A stretch of 64,000 nucleotides of DNA, from positions 558,001 through 622,000 of the forward strand of contig CBDCRZ010000106.1 in NCBI GenBank assembly GCA_965221135.1. Direction: 5' to 3'. The position numbers and the translations under genes are program-made. The notes beneath the pieces are model-generated. The model made no database searches. It worked only from the letters and a program-made list of their open reading frames with translations, and had not been told where the DNA came from. Source of the stretch: Sansalvadorimonas sp965221135 (lineage in GTDB: Bacteria; Pseudomonadota; Gammaproteobacteria; Pseudomonadales; Endozoicomonadaceae). Below, piece by piece: positions 19,461-28,862 of this stretch (its first letter is position 1; every line of letters starts with the position of its first letter).

Positions 19461-20648
19461 AGTAAAAAAAAAATTCTTGTTGTTACTTCTAGATTTCCAT
19501 TCCCTGTAGTAAGTGGTGATAAAGTTAGGCTAGTTAATGTTTGTAAAGAATTAGCCAAATATTATGATTTGACATTGGTTTGTTTGTGTCAATCTCCTGA
19601 GGAATTGGATCAAGAGGTTTGTGATTCTAATGTGTTCAAAAGAATTGAGAGAGCATATTTGCCTAGGTGGAAATCTCTTATTAATTGTTTTTTTGGTGTT
19701 TTTTCTAATTTACCTTTTCAAGTTAGTTATTATAAATCAAGGAAAGCACAGGATATAATTAATCGTCTTGTAAGTGATCATGATTATGTTCTTTGTCATT
19801 TGATACGAACAGCAGACTATATCCCTGAAGCCACTAAAATTATTAAGTTTATTGATTTGACTGATGCTATTTCATTAAATTATGAAAGAATGTTGAAGTC
19901 TGGATCAATTTCGAAATTCATGAGGAATTTATATAAAATTGAACAGCATAGAGTTTCTTTATATGAGCAAAAGTGCATAAATGAGTTTGATGGCAGCTTT
20001 GTCGTATCTGATATAGACAAAAAGAGTCTAGACTCGACTGGGGTGATACATTCAAATTTATTCGTTGCTACAAATGGTGTAAGATTAGAGGGTTTCTGTG
20101 TTGAACGTGAAGCTGCACACAATATTTTGTTTGTTGGGAAAATAGATTATTCTCCCAATTATGACGCGGTTGTTAATTTCATTGAAAACATATTTCCAAG
20201 TGTTAAAATGAAAATTCCATCATCGAAATTTAAAATTGTTGGTGATGTTTCAATACATATTAGAGAGAAACTGGAAGTATATTCCGATGTTTTGGTTGTT
20301 GGTAGGGTTGATGATATTTATGAAAGTACTCTTGATTGTTTTGTAGGTGTATGTCCCATGAGGTTGGGGGCGGGAGTTCAAAATAAACTCCTTGAATATA
20401 TGTCATTTGGTTTGCCCGCTGTTACTACAAGTATTGGGCATGAGGGCATCAGTGCCATAAATAAAAAAGATTTACTTGTTGAAGATAGCTATGAAGATTT
20501 TTCTTCAGCAATTGTTAGAATTTTTTCGAATCCAGTCTTACAAAATAATCTTGCTTTAAATGGTCGGAGGTATGTTGAAAATAACCATGCATGGCCAGTT
20601 GTACTTGATCCAATTGTTAAACAGATATCTTCGAATGATTTTATGTAG
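19453..20648 (+). pseudogene. Family 4 glycosyltransferase, frameshifted in a poly(A) tract
   Basis: From ATG 19453 the reading MSEVKKK enters a run of ten As (19464-19473) and then goes out of frame to a stop. One base away the expected protein continues: ILVVTSRFPFPVVSGDKVRL, TLVCLCQ, NILFVGKIDYSPNYDAVVNF, GVCPMRLGAGVQNKLLEYMS (the GT4 E-x7-E region as GAGVQNKLLEYMSFGLP), to 20648. Eleven As would restore MSEVKKKILVVTSRFP. A late TTG start at 19569 is possible but would lose the first fold strand. Slippage on the A tract, phase variation or an error are the options. The following gmd begins 12 bases downstream. Confidence 0.78.
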
Positions 20649-20660
20649 GTTGGCTATATT

Positions 20661-21776
20661 GTGAAAAAAGCATTAATAACTGGTGTTACTGGGCAGGATG
20701 GTTCGTACCTTGCCGAATTTCTTTTAAAAAAGGGCTACGAAGTACATGGTATAAAGCGTCGATCTTCTTGCTTCAACACCGAAAGGGTTGATCACATCTA
20801 CGAAGACCCACATGCTGTGAATACTAAGTTTAAGCTCCATTACGGTGATTTGTCAGATAGTTCTAATCTGACACGCATTATCAGCGAAATACAACCAGAT
20901 GAAGTATACAACCTGGCTGCGCAGTCACATGTAGCAGTATCTTTTGAATCACCTGAATATACTGCGGATGTTGATGCGTTAGGAGCATTAAGATTACTCG
21001 AAGCAATTCGTTTTTTAGGCTTGGAAAAGAAGACACGCTTTTATCAAGCATCGACTTCTGAATTATATGGATTGGTGCAAGAAACCCCGCAAAAAGAGAC
21101 AACACCTTTTTATCCCCGCTCTCCTTATGCAGTTGCAAAACTTTACTCGTACTGGATTACAGTAAACTACCGTGAATCTTACGGTATGTATGCTTGTAAC
21201 GGTATCCTGTTTAATCATGAGTCTCCTCGTCGCGGTGAAACTTTCGTAACACGTAAGATTACACGAGGGTTGTCTAATATTGCTCAGGGGTTAGATGAAT
21301 GTCTTTTCCTGGGTAATATGGATGCTCTGCGTGACTGGGGCCATGCTCGCGATTATGTTGAAATGCAGTGGTTGATGCTGCAGCAGGACAAGCCGGAAGA
21401 TTTTGTTATTGCAACAGGTGTGCAGTACTCTGTCCGTCAGTTTGTAGAGTTTACGGCTGAGGCTATTGGAGTCAAGGTTCGCTGGGAAGGTGAAGGCGTT
21501 AATGAATGTGGCTTTGTTGCCAGTATTGAAGGTGACAATGCTCCAGCCTTGAAAGTAGGGCAGAAAATTGTAGCTGTAGACCCACGCTATTTCCGCCCTG
21601 CTGAAGTTGAAACATTGTTAGGTGATCCATCTAACGCTAAGGCTAAGCTGGGCTGGGAACCTACAACCACTCTGTCTGAGATGGTTACTGAAATGGTGGA
21701 ATGTGATTTGGCCAAAGCTAAGCAACATGCACTGCTTAAAGAGCACGGCTACGATGTAAAGGTTTCCAGGGAGTGA
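20661..21776 (+). CDS. gmd: GDP-mannose 4,6-dehydratase
   Basis: NADP-dependent SDR enzyme making GDP-4-keto-6-deoxymannose, first step to GDP-L-fucose. The 371-residue product starts at GTG with KKALITGVTGQDGSYLAEFL, followed by GIKRRSSCFNTERVDHIY, NLAAQSHVAVSFESPEYTA, the catalytic QASTSELYG and SPYAVAKLYSYWI (YxxxK), and NHESPRRGETFVTRKI. Base composition shifts back from AT-rich to the genome-like level at this gene, marking the junction between cluster-specific transferases and the widely shared nucleotide-sugar genes. Confidence 0.96.
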   Translation: MKKALITGVTGQDGSYLAEFLLKKGYEVHGIKRRSSCFNTERVDHIYEDPHAVNTKFKLHYGDLSDSSNLTRIISEIQPDEVYNLAAQSHVAVSFESPEYTADVDALGALRLLEAIRFLGLEKKTRFYQASTSELYGLVQETPQKETTPFYPRSPYAVAKLYSYWITVNYRESYGMYACNGILFNHESPRRGETFVTRKITRGLSNIAQGLDECLFLGNMDALRDWGHARDYVEMQWLMLQQDKPEDFVIATGVQYSVRQFVEFTAEAIGVKVRWEGEGVNECGFVASIEGDNAPALKVGQKIVAVDPRYFRPAEVETLLGDPSNAKAKLGWEPTTTLSEMVTEMVECDLAKAKQHALLKEHGYDVKVSRE

Positions 21777-21783
21777 AGTTGCT

Positions 21784-22749
21784 TTGAATAATCGAGTTTA
21801 TGTGGCCGGTCATCAGGGTATGGTGGGTTCCGCTATTGTTCGCCGGTTACAGCAGCTACCTGATATCGAAATCATTACCCGCAGTCGTTCTGAGCTTGAT
21901 CTTACTGACCAAATGGCAGTGCGTGAATTTTTTCAGAGTGAGAGCATCGATCAGGTATACCTCGCCGCAGCAAAGGTAGGAGGGATTCATGCCAATAATG
22001 TTTACCCTGCTGAGTTCATTTATGAAAATCTGATGATGGAGTGCAATATCATTCATCAGGCATATGCATCTGGTGTGAAGAAATTACTCTTTCTGGGCTC
22101 TAGTTGTATCTACCCGAAGATGGCACATCAGCCAATAGCGGAAGATGAGTTATTAAACGGGCACCTCGAATCTACGAATGAGGCCTACGCTGTTGCCAAG
22201 ATTGCCGGTATCAAGCTATGTGAATCATATAATCGCCAGTACGGTGTTGATTATCGCTCTGTTATGCCAACCAATCTTTATGGTGTGAATGATAATTTTC
22301 ACCCGGAAAACAGCCACGTAATTCCTGCGATGATGCGACGTTTCCATGAAGCAAAGTTACGCGGAGATAGTGAAGTTGTCGTTTGGGGTACTGGCACTCC
22401 AATGCGTGAGTTTCTTTATGTTGACGATATGGCTTCAGCCTGCGTACATGTGATGAATGTTGTTCCGGAGGTGTATAGCAACCACACATCTCCAATGATG
22501 TCTCATATCAATGTTGGAACAGGTATAGACTGTACTATTCGGGAGCTTGCTGAAACAATAAAGTCTGTCATTGGTTTTGAAGGGGAGCTGGTTTTTGATA
22601 CGAGCAAACCTGATGGAACACCTCGTAAGCTTCTTGATGTAACTCGTTTGGAAAATCTCGGTTGGAAGGCTTCAGTTACTCTGCGGAATGGGTTAGCCAG
22701 TACATATCAGTGGTTCCTTGAACACTCTTCTGATCTCAGAACCAGATAA
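21784..22749 (+). CDS. fcl: GDP-L-fucose synthase
   Basis: Bifunctional 3,5-epimerase/4-reductase that converts the Gmd product to GDP-L-fucose. The 321-residue SDR protein has NNRVYVAGHQGMVGSAIVRR, VYLAAAKVGGIHANN, LFLGSSCIYPKMA, the YAVAKIAG catalytic pair, and PTNLYGVNDNFHPENSHVIPA. It starts at TTG 21784, 7 bases after gmd; the residues at that point align with the normal N-terminus and no ATG is available. The gmd-fcl-gmm-manC-manB order matches colanic-acid-like modules. Confidence 0.95.
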   Translation: MNNRVYVAGHQGMVGSAIVRRLQQLPDIEIITRSRSELDLTDQMAVREFFQSESIDQVYLAAAKVGGIHANNVYPAEFIYENLMMECNIIHQAYASGVKKLLFLGSSCIYPKMAHQPIAEDELLNGHLESTNEAYAVAKIAGIKLCESYNRQYGVDYRSVMPTNLYGVNDNFHPENSHVIPAMMRRFHEAKLRGDSEVVVWGTGTPMREFLYVDDMASACVHVMNVVPEVYSNHTSPMMSHINVGTGIDCTIRELAETIKSVIGFEGELVFDTSKPDGTPRKLLDVTRLENLGWKASVTLRNGLASTYQWFLEHSSDLRTR

Positions 22750-22761
22750 GACCACCAGCTG

Positions 22762-23214
22762 ATGCTTTCTCCCGAGTTATTTCATACAGTAGTAGCCAGT
22801 ACTCCTCTTGTTTCTATTGATTTGATCATAAGAAATAAAGCAGGTGATGTGCTGCTGGGACTACGTAAAAATCGCCCTGCACAAGGCTATTGGTTCGTAC
22901 CAGGCGGCCGTATTCGAAAGGATGAATCTTTCCATAAGGCTTTTTATCGTTTGGTTCAGGATGAATTAGGCTGTTCAATGAGTATTGATCAGGCTCGTTT
23001 TTTAGGGCCTTATCAGCATTTTTATCGCGACAGTATCTTTGGTGAAAATGTATCGACCCACTATGTTGTGCTGGCTTATATGCTGGAGATTGCCTTGGAT
23101 ATCAACTTGTTGCCAGTTCAACAGCATCAGGACTATCGGTGGTTTACTGTTGATGAGATTCTCAAGTCAGAGACTGTGCATCAGCATACCAGGGATTATT
23201 TCCTGAACCATTGA
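22762..23214 (+). CDS. gmm: GDP-mannose mannosyl hydrolase (Nudix)
   Basis: Small (150-residue) Nudix-fold enzyme hydrolysing GDP-mannose or GDP-glucose, thought to balance GDP-sugar pools. It shows STPLVSIDLIIRNKAGDVLLG, WFVPGGRIRKDESFHKAF with the variant Nudix box ending RLVQDELG, and HYVVLAYMLEI. It lies between fcl and manC in the same orientation with a 12-base gap, the standard position of gmm. Confidence 0.9.
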   Translation: MLSPELFHTVVASTPLVSIDLIIRNKAGDVLLGLRKNRPAQGYWFVPGGRIRKDESFHKAFYRLVQDELGCSMSIDQARFLGPYQHFYRDSIFGENVSTHYVVLAYMLEIALDINLLPVQQHQDYRWFTVDEILKSETVHQHTRDYFLNH

Positions 23215-23280
23215 GCGAATGGATATCAATTAACAGAGCTGCATAATTTGCTGCTCTGTATTCGATTAAGCAGAGAATAT

Positions 23281-24711
23281 ATGCAACTCATACCTGTCAT
23301 CATGTCAGGCGGCTCAGGCAGCCGTCTTTGGCCACAATCCCGTTCCCTTTACCCAAAACAATTTCTGCCATTGGTTGATGAAAACACCATGTTGCAGAAC
23401 ACGATTACACGACTTGAAGGTCTGGATGTCGTAGCGAGCCCTGTGGTTATTGCCAATGAGGAACATCGCTTTCTCGTCGCAGAACAACTTCGGCAGATTA
23501 GCAAGAGCGCTGAGGCCATTATCCTTGAACCCGTAGGTCGGAATACTGCACCCGCTGTAGCTCTTGCTGCTTTGAAAGTTACGTCTGAACAGGCATGTTC
23601 AGAAGGTGATGAGCCAATTCTTCTTGTTCTGGCCGCTGATCATGTTATTCGGGATAAGGAAGCGTTTCATCAAGCTATAGCAACAGCATTGCCATCAGCT
23701 CAGGATGGCAAGCTTGTAACATTTGGTATTGTTCCAACTTCACCTGAAACGGGCTACGGTTATATTCAGGCTGATACACAAGGTGATAGCAGTGTGGTTA
23801 TGCCTGTGAATCAGTTTGTGGAAAAGCCTGATCTCTTGACCGCGAAGCAATATGTGGCATCGGGTAATTACTTCTGGAACTCCGGCATGTTTATGTTCAA
23901 AGCTTCCCGTTATCTGGAAGAATTGAAACAATTCAGGCCTGATATTCTTTCCGCATGTCAGAAAGCTATGTCCGTGCAGAATGCTGACCTGGATTTCGTT
24001 CGACTGGATGAAAATGCATTTAAAGCCTGCCCTGATGATTCTATTGACTATGCAGTCATGGAAAAAACAGCTGATGCTGTTGTCGTTCCTCTTGATGCTG
24101 GCTGGTCTGATGTGGGTTCCTGGTCAAGCCTTGCGGATATCTCTTCTAAAGACGCGGAAGGTAACTCCGTAATTGGAGATACCTTGTTGCATGATACCCG
24201 TAACACCTATGTTCGCAGTGATAAAAAACTGATTGCAACAGTAGGCGTTGAGAATCTGGTTATTACAGAGACTGATGACGCGATCCTTGTTGCCCATAAG
24301 GATAAAGTGCAGGATGTTAAAAAAATTGTTGAAAAGCTGAAGGAGCAAAATCGCTCTGAAGTGAAGCTTCATCGAAAAGTGTATCGTCCATGGGGCTCGT
24401 ATGATTCTATCGACCAGGGAGAGCGCTTTCAGGTTAAACGTATTACCGTAAAACCCGGTGCACAACTTTCCCTGCAAAAACATTACCACAGAGCTGAACA
24501 TTGGATTGTCGTTAAGGGTACGGCATTGGTGACCAATGCTGATGAACAAGTTCTCTTAACTGAAAATCAGTCTACTTATATCCCGGTTGGTGTTGTTCAT
24601 CGACTTGAAAATCCAGGTAAATTTGATTTGGAAATGATAGAAGTACAAAGTGGTAGCTACTTGGGTGAAGACGATATTGTTCGGTTTGAAGATAGCTACG
24701 GCCGATCTTGA
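23281..24711 (+). CDS. manC: Mannose-1-phosphate guanylyltransferase / mannose-6-phosphate isomerase
   Basis: Bifunctional enzyme making GDP-mannose, substrate of Gmd and a possible direct donor. The N-terminal nucleotidyltransferase domain shows LIPVIMSGGSGSRLWPQSRS and YPKQFLPL, LAADHVI, VEKPD and FWNSGMFMFKASRY. The C-terminal cupin isomerase shows RPWGSYDSIDQGERFQVKRI and LSLQKHYHRAEHWIVVKGTA. The ATG at 23281 gives 476 residues, normal for the type II bifunctional form. An upstream in-frame start at 23248 adds residues with no family counterpart. Confidence 0.95.
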   Translation: MQLIPVIMSGGSGSRLWPQSRSLYPKQFLPLVDENTMLQNTITRLEGLDVVASPVVIANEEHRFLVAEQLRQISKSAEAIILEPVGRNTAPAVALAALKVTSEQACSEGDEPILLVLAADHVIRDKEAFHQAIATALPSAQDGKLVTFGIVPTSPETGYGYIQADTQGDSSVVMPVNQFVEKPDLLTAKQYVASGNYFWNSGMFMFKASRYLEELKQFRPDILSACQKAMSVQNADLDFVRLDENAFKACPDDSIDYAVMEKTADAVVVPLDAGWSDVGSWSSLADISSKDAEGNSVIGDTLLHDTRNTYVRSDKKLIATVGVENLVITETDDAILVAHKDKVQDVKKIVEKLKEQNRSEVKLHRKVYRPWGSYDSIDQGERFQVKRITVKPGAQLSLQKHYHRAEHWIVVKGTALVTNADEQVLLTENQSTYIPVGVVHRLENPGKFDLEMIEVQSGSYLGEDDIVRFEDSYGRS

Positions 24712-24807
24712 AGTTTTAAACTTCAATGCTCGAAGTTAGTTAGATAACAGAATAGAGCTTTCTTTGCATACACGAGTCCATGATGATTCACTTTTTTGGT
24801 TGTTTAC

Positions 24808-26184
24808 ATGAATAAACTCAACTGTTTTAAGGCATATGATATTCGTGGTCGTCTTCCAGACGAACTTAATGGGGATGTTGCCTGGGCAATTGGTCGTGCG
24901 GTATCTGAATACCTGAAGCCAAAAACTATTGTGGTCGGCGGTGATATTCGCCTCTCGACTCCTGAATTGAAGGAAGCTTTATCAAATGGTTTGCTTTCCG
25001 GTGGAACTGATGTAGTAGATATTGGTTTGTGTGGTACGGAAGAGATTTACTTTGCTACGTCTCACCTTAATGTGGATGGCGGTATTATCGTTACCGCCAG
25101 TCATAATCCTATGGATTATAACGGCATGAAGTTAGTCAGAGAGGAAAGTAAACCAATCTCCGGAGATACAGGTCTGCGAGACATTCAAACACTTGCTGAA
25201 GATATTTATTTTAGAGGAAAGCCGAGCCAGATAGAGCCTGTTGGTACATATACATCGAAGAGTAATTTAACTCCCTATATCGATCATGTTCTTGGGTATA
25301 TTAATCCAAAAGAGTTAAAACCGCTGAAGCTGGTTGTCAATGCTGGCAATGGGGCTGCAGGTCATGTGATAGATGCGATTGAGGCAAGGTTCTCAGGTTT
25401 GAATGTACCTGTTGAATTTATCAAGGTACATCATGAGCCAGATGGGAATTTTCCACATGGTATCCCCAATCCTCTACTACCAGAATGTCGATCAGCGACA
25501 ACTGAAGCGGTTATTACTCATCAAGCCGATATGGGTATTGCATGGGATGGAGATTTTGATCGATGTTTTCTATTTGATGAAAGAGGTCAATTTATTGAGG
25601 GATATTATATTGTTGGCTTACTGGGGGAAGCTTTTCTCGCTCATAACCCAGGAGCAAAGATCATTCATGACCCTCGACTCATATGGAATACTGTTGATCA
25701 AGTAACAACCGCAGGTGGCACGCCAATCCTCTGCAAAACCGGACATGCCTTTATCAAAGAGCGTATGCGTGAGGAGGATGCCGTCTATGGAGGCGAAATG
25801 AGTGCTCACCACTACTTTCGTGATTTTGCGTATTGCGATAGTGGTATGATTCCCTGGTTATTGATCGCTGAATTACTCTCAACCAAGGGGCAGTCACTTT
25901 CTGAGTCTGTTGCGGATAGAATTTCCAAATACCCATCATCTGGAGAGATCAACAGAAAACTGGAGTCTCCTGAGCAGTCTATCCAAAAAGTTATTAATGC
26001 ATACAAATCAGGGGCAGTTGATGTTGATTATACTGACGGGGTTTCTGTGAACATGGGGCAGTGGCGTTTTAATTTGAGGAGGTCAAATACTGAGCCTGTC
26101 GTTCGTTTAAATGTAGAATCTATAAGCGATGTTGAGTTAATGAAGGATAAAACTAATGAGGTTTTAGCTCTTTTATCTGGTTAG
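24808..26184 (+). CDS. manB: Phosphomannomutase
   Basis: Interconverts mannose-6-phosphate and mannose-1-phosphate, feeding ManC. The 458-residue alpha-phosphohexomutase shows CFKAYDIRGRLPDELN, the phosphoserine loop VTASHNPMDYNGMKLV, the magnesium loop AWDGDFDRCFLFDERG, the sugar-binding GEMSAHHYFRDFAYCDSG and the phosphate-binding FNLRRSNTEPVVRLNVE. ATG 24808 was preferred to the in-frame start 12 bases upstream because it aligns with the family start. It is followed by about 160 bases without a gene. Confidence 0.95.
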   Translation: MNKLNCFKAYDIRGRLPDELNGDVAWAIGRAVSEYLKPKTIVVGGDIRLSTPELKEALSNGLLSGGTDVVDIGLCGTEEIYFATSHLNVDGGIIVTASHNPMDYNGMKLVREESKPISGDTGLRDIQTLAEDIYFRGKPSQIEPVGTYTSKSNLTPYIDHVLGYINPKELKPLKLVVNAGNGAAGHVIDAIEARFSGLNVPVEFIKVHHEPDGNFPHGIPNPLLPECRSATTEAVITHQADMGIAWDGDFDRCFLFDERGQFIEGYYIVGLLGEAFLAHNPGAKIIHDPRLIWNTVDQVTTAGGTPILCKTGHAFIKERMREEDAVYGGEMSAHHYFRDFAYCDSGMIPWLLIAELLSTKGQSLSESVADRISKYPSSGEINRKLESPEQSIQKVINAYKSGAVDVDYTDGVSVNMGQWRFNLRRSNTEPVVRLNVESISDVELMKDKTNEVLALLSG

Positions 26185-26346
26185 TTCGCTCTGATTTTTA
26201 AGCATTTGTTGGGTGTTTTTCCCGGCTGAGTGCTGGTTATGTTAGTGCTTGAACTTGTATCAAGTGGTTATTTTTCTCCCCCAAAATCCTCCATACTTGT
26301 GAGGAGCTTGTATTTTTTACAAGGGGAGGTTGATGGTTAGGTAGGA

Positions 26347-27615
26347 ATGATATACAACAAACGTCACTCAAGGTTTTATGAAAGGGTTCTATTGAGTCCC
26401 TTTTTCAGAATAGCAATCGGGATAATGCTTCTTGTTGGTATTACATTTGTACTTAAACCGTTACAAATGCTATCGCTTCAGTTCAGTGTTACAGTTTTCT
26501 ATAGTATTACTTTCTCTTTACTAGTGTACTTTTTTACGGAGTTACTGCTCTGGAAGATAGCCCGGTACCCGGGTGTTAAGGCTCTTTCATATACAGCGCC
26601 TGTCATAATTTTACTATATGCCGTAGGCGTGGGTTTCTTTCTTTTTGCTCGACTGCCCTATTCCAGCATTATGCTGGGAGTATTCTTCCTTAGTACGCTG
26701 ATATATTGTTTGCTTACTGAGACTATCCAGATTAAGTACAGACGTTTAAAAATTGGGATTGTACCAATTGGCGAGGCATTAAATCTAAGAGGGATACCTT
26801 CGGCGGAGTGGCGTATTTTAGATGTACCCGCTTTTGATGGTGTCCGCTATGATGCCTTAGTGGCTGATCTAACTCTGCGACTGAATGATGACTGGGAGCG
26901 TTTTATGGCTCAGGCATCTCTGGCAAATATTCCTGTCTATAACGTTCGTAATATCCGCGAGTCTCTTACTGGAAGAGTTAAAGTCGACTTTCTGAGTGAG
27001 AGTGATGTAGGTTCGCTCTCGCCTCCTTTGCCGTATGGCTACCTAAAAAGGGCAATTGATCTTTTGGCGGTGTTTCTTACGGCACCCGTAGTGTTGCCAG
27101 TAGTCGCCATTGCCGCCGTGGTTGTAAAGCTAGACAGTCACGGCCCCGCCCTTTTTGTTCAAAAGCGGGTAGGGAAGGGGAATCGTGAGTTTCGAATTTA
27201 TAAGCTCCGAAGCATGACGACTGACTCTGAAAAGAATGGAGCGCAGTTCGCGGGAGCTGGTGATGCTCGTATTACTAAGGTTGGCCACTTTATTCGCAAG
27301 ACAAGAATTGATGAGCTTCCCCAACTTTGGAATGTGTTAATTGGTGATATGAGCCTGATAGGGCCAAGGCCTGAACAGAAAGTATTCGTAGATGAATTTG
27401 AGAAATCGATCTCTTTTTATAGTTATCGACATGTTGTTCGTCCAGGCATTAGTGGGTGGGCTCAGGTCGTTCACGGTTATGCTGCATCAGAGGATGATAC
27501 AAGGCTGAAGTTGGAGCATGACCTCTACTACATCAAGAATTTCTCGTTTTGGATTGATGCACTGATTGTGTTCAAAACCCTTCATACTATGTTGACCGGG
27601 TTTGGCGCTCGCTGA
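26347..27615 (+). CDS. Undecaprenyl-phosphate sugar-phosphate transferase (WbaP/WcaJ family)
   Basis: Inner-membrane enzyme that starts each repeat unit by moving a hexose-1-phosphate from a UDP-sugar to undecaprenyl phosphate. The 422-residue protein has four N-terminal membrane helices (for example RIAIGIMLLVGITFVL, APVIILLYAVGVGFFLF), a central soluble part, a fifth hydrophobic segment after YGYLKRAIDLLAVFL, and the bacterial sugar transferase core: EFRIYKLRSMTTDSEK, RKTRIDELPQLWNVLIGDMS, LIGPRPEQKVF, RPGISGWAQVVHGYA. WbaP (galactose) or WcaJ (glucose) specificity cannot be resolved. It is the last gene of the cluster, ending 48 bases before the partial ssrA. Confidence 0.9.
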   Translation: MIYNKRHSRFYERVLLSPFFRIAIGIMLLVGITFVLKPLQMLSLQFSVTVFYSITFSLLVYFFTELLLWKIARYPGVKALSYTAPVIILLYAVGVGFFLFARLPYSSIMLGVFFLSTLIYCLLTETIQIKYRRLKIGIVPIGEALNLRGIPSAEWRILDVPAFDGVRYDALVADLTLRLNDDWERFMAQASLANIPVYNVRNIRESLTGRVKVDFLSESDVGSLSPPLPYGYLKRAIDLLAVFLTAPVVLPVVAIAAVVVKLDSHGPALFVQKRVGKGNREFRIYKLRSMTTDSEKNGAQFAGAGDARITKVGHFIRKTRIDELPQLWNVLIGDMSLIGPRPEQKVFVDEFEKSISFYSYRHVVRPGISGWAQVVHGYAASEDDTRLKLEHDLYYIKNFSFWIDALIVFKTLHTMLTGFGAR

Positions 27616-27663
27616 CATTCGGGCATTAAAGTTGTTACGCTTATCTCAGTTCTTAATTTAAGT

Positions 27664-27790
27664 TGGTGGAGGCGGCGGGATTTGAACCCGCGTCCGCCGA
27701 TACTCAGCCCTTGGCTCTACATGCTTAGATCCACTTTTATTTTAATCCTGCCATGACCCAGTGGTCAGGGTAAGGCAGCACGAGCCTGTA
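27664..27790. repeat. 127-bp direct repeat, left copy (attachment-site candidate)
   Basis: By eye identical to 47895-48021. It covers the ssrA 3' end from the CCA inward. Identity stops abruptly at 27791 against 48022, which marks the edge of the shared core. Confidence 0.85.
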
Positions 27791-27991
27791 GAGTTTAACC
27801 GATCAAAGCCAGGCGCAGATCACGGCGAGTCTGTCTGCAATGACGGCCTGTATACCACCCGACAGACGGGGCAGATAGGCCGGAAGTGGGTTGCTGTTTA
27901 GGCAGCCATTTCGGCGCAAGCGCCGTTTGCAACGTTAGCGCGAACCAAACCGCGTACGTCGCCGATCACTTCAGTGCCAGGGACAACGCAT
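27664..27991 (-). pseudogene. ssrA: tmRNA gene, left copy, 5' half missing
   Basis: On the minus strand the segment ends with the tmRNA 3' tRNA-like domain (GGACGCGGGTTCAAATCCCG and CCA) at 27664. It is identical to the complete ssrA at 47895 over 127 bases, then homologous but diverged back to the tag region. The tag stop lies at about 27899 (reading ..GACAEMAA-stop). The 5' half is absent: an ISAs1 end begins at 27992. It therefore cannot pair a tRNA acceptor stem. Unlike the right copy it has no terminator beyond its 3' end. Confidence 0.85.
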
Positions 27992-28639
27992 CAGGGAAAA
28001 CCCATGAAAGCCCTTGCTATCACTGGCCTCGCAACGAGTTTTTGATTAACGCTCATAGCTTAATTCTTCTTTCATTTTGTGCTTATATATATCCATGGAC
28101 GAATAACGAGCACAGTCGACGTGAATGCATACAGTTTGATCAACCAACTTTCTGAACTTCAAGACCTTCGCCAATCCTGGAAGGTCGACCATCAACTGAG
28201 TGATATTCTGCTGCTCACTATCTGTGCCATGATTGGTGGAGCCAAGGGCTGGACAGAGATTGCCGATTTGGACGGATGCGTGAAGATTGGCTTAAAGAAA
28301 TAGGCGATTTTTCTGAGGGCATTCCGTCCCACGATACTATTGAACGTGTTGTCAGCGTTGTTTGGGCATAGAGAACAGTTTGCACTATGTTCTTGATGTT
28401 GCGATGTCTGAAGATGACTGTCGTATCCGGCGAGATGATGGAGCAGAAATTCTGGCTGGATTCAGGCACATTGCGCTGAACCTTCTGAAGAATGAAAAAA
28501 CATTCAAAGGAGGTATTAAACGGAAAATGAGACGATCGGCCATGAGTACGGAGTATTTGAGCCAAGTTATGGCGGGTGCTCCGATATTGAGTGATGCCTG
28601 AGGCCAGTGGTGGTGCGGGCTTTCATGCTTTTTCCCTGG
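27992..28639 (+). mobile_element. Internally deleted ISAs1-family element
   Basis: A 648-bp derivative with both ends recognisable (CAGGGAAAACCCATGAAAG at 27992; complement of CAGGGAAAAAGCATGAAAG ending 28639). It retains the transposase N-terminus (STVDVNAYSLINQLSELQ, read from about 28112) and the C-terminus (GIENSLHYVLDVAMSEDDC, 28362-28601) but lacks the central catalytic part. It separates the truncated ssrA from a phage tail gene fragment, so its arrival or a deletion next to it removed the ssrA 5' half. Confidence 0.82.
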
Positions 28640-28843
28640 GTCTGCGTTGTCGGTGCCCACACCCACAAACACTTTCCGCATAGAAACATCTCCGTCCGTT
28701 CGGTCTATTCTGCCAATATCCCGGAACAGGTTGTTGACCTGCCCATCGGCCACAACATTCCCAGTGCACCGACCTCCGCCGTCGTCCTCGTCGGTGAGCC
28801 TTTGGGATGCGAACAACTTGATATTTTCCTTGTTGATTGCCAT
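28640..28843 (-). pseudogene. Phage tail-cluster gene B, N-terminal fragment
   Basis: From ATG 28843 the minus strand reads MAINKENIKLFASQRLTDED through VSMRKVFVGVGTDNA and is cut by the ISAs1 end. It is the same start as the longer copy at 50920-51532, a phage virion-cluster protein. About 67 codons remain. The ankyrin gene on the other strand begins 20 bases away. Confidence 0.75.
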
Positions 28844-28862
28844 ACCTTTAGTCCTTTTGGGT

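Noticed and set aside
27992..28639. A functional small transposable element (MITE)
   Set aside because: It has ISAs1 ends but contains transposase fragments; an internal deletion derivative explains it, and no second identical copy is in the window.
28647..28862. Longer N-termini for the ankyrin proteins
   Set aside because: The upstream frames are antisense to phage gene B, and the signal peptide lies only at the internal ATG.
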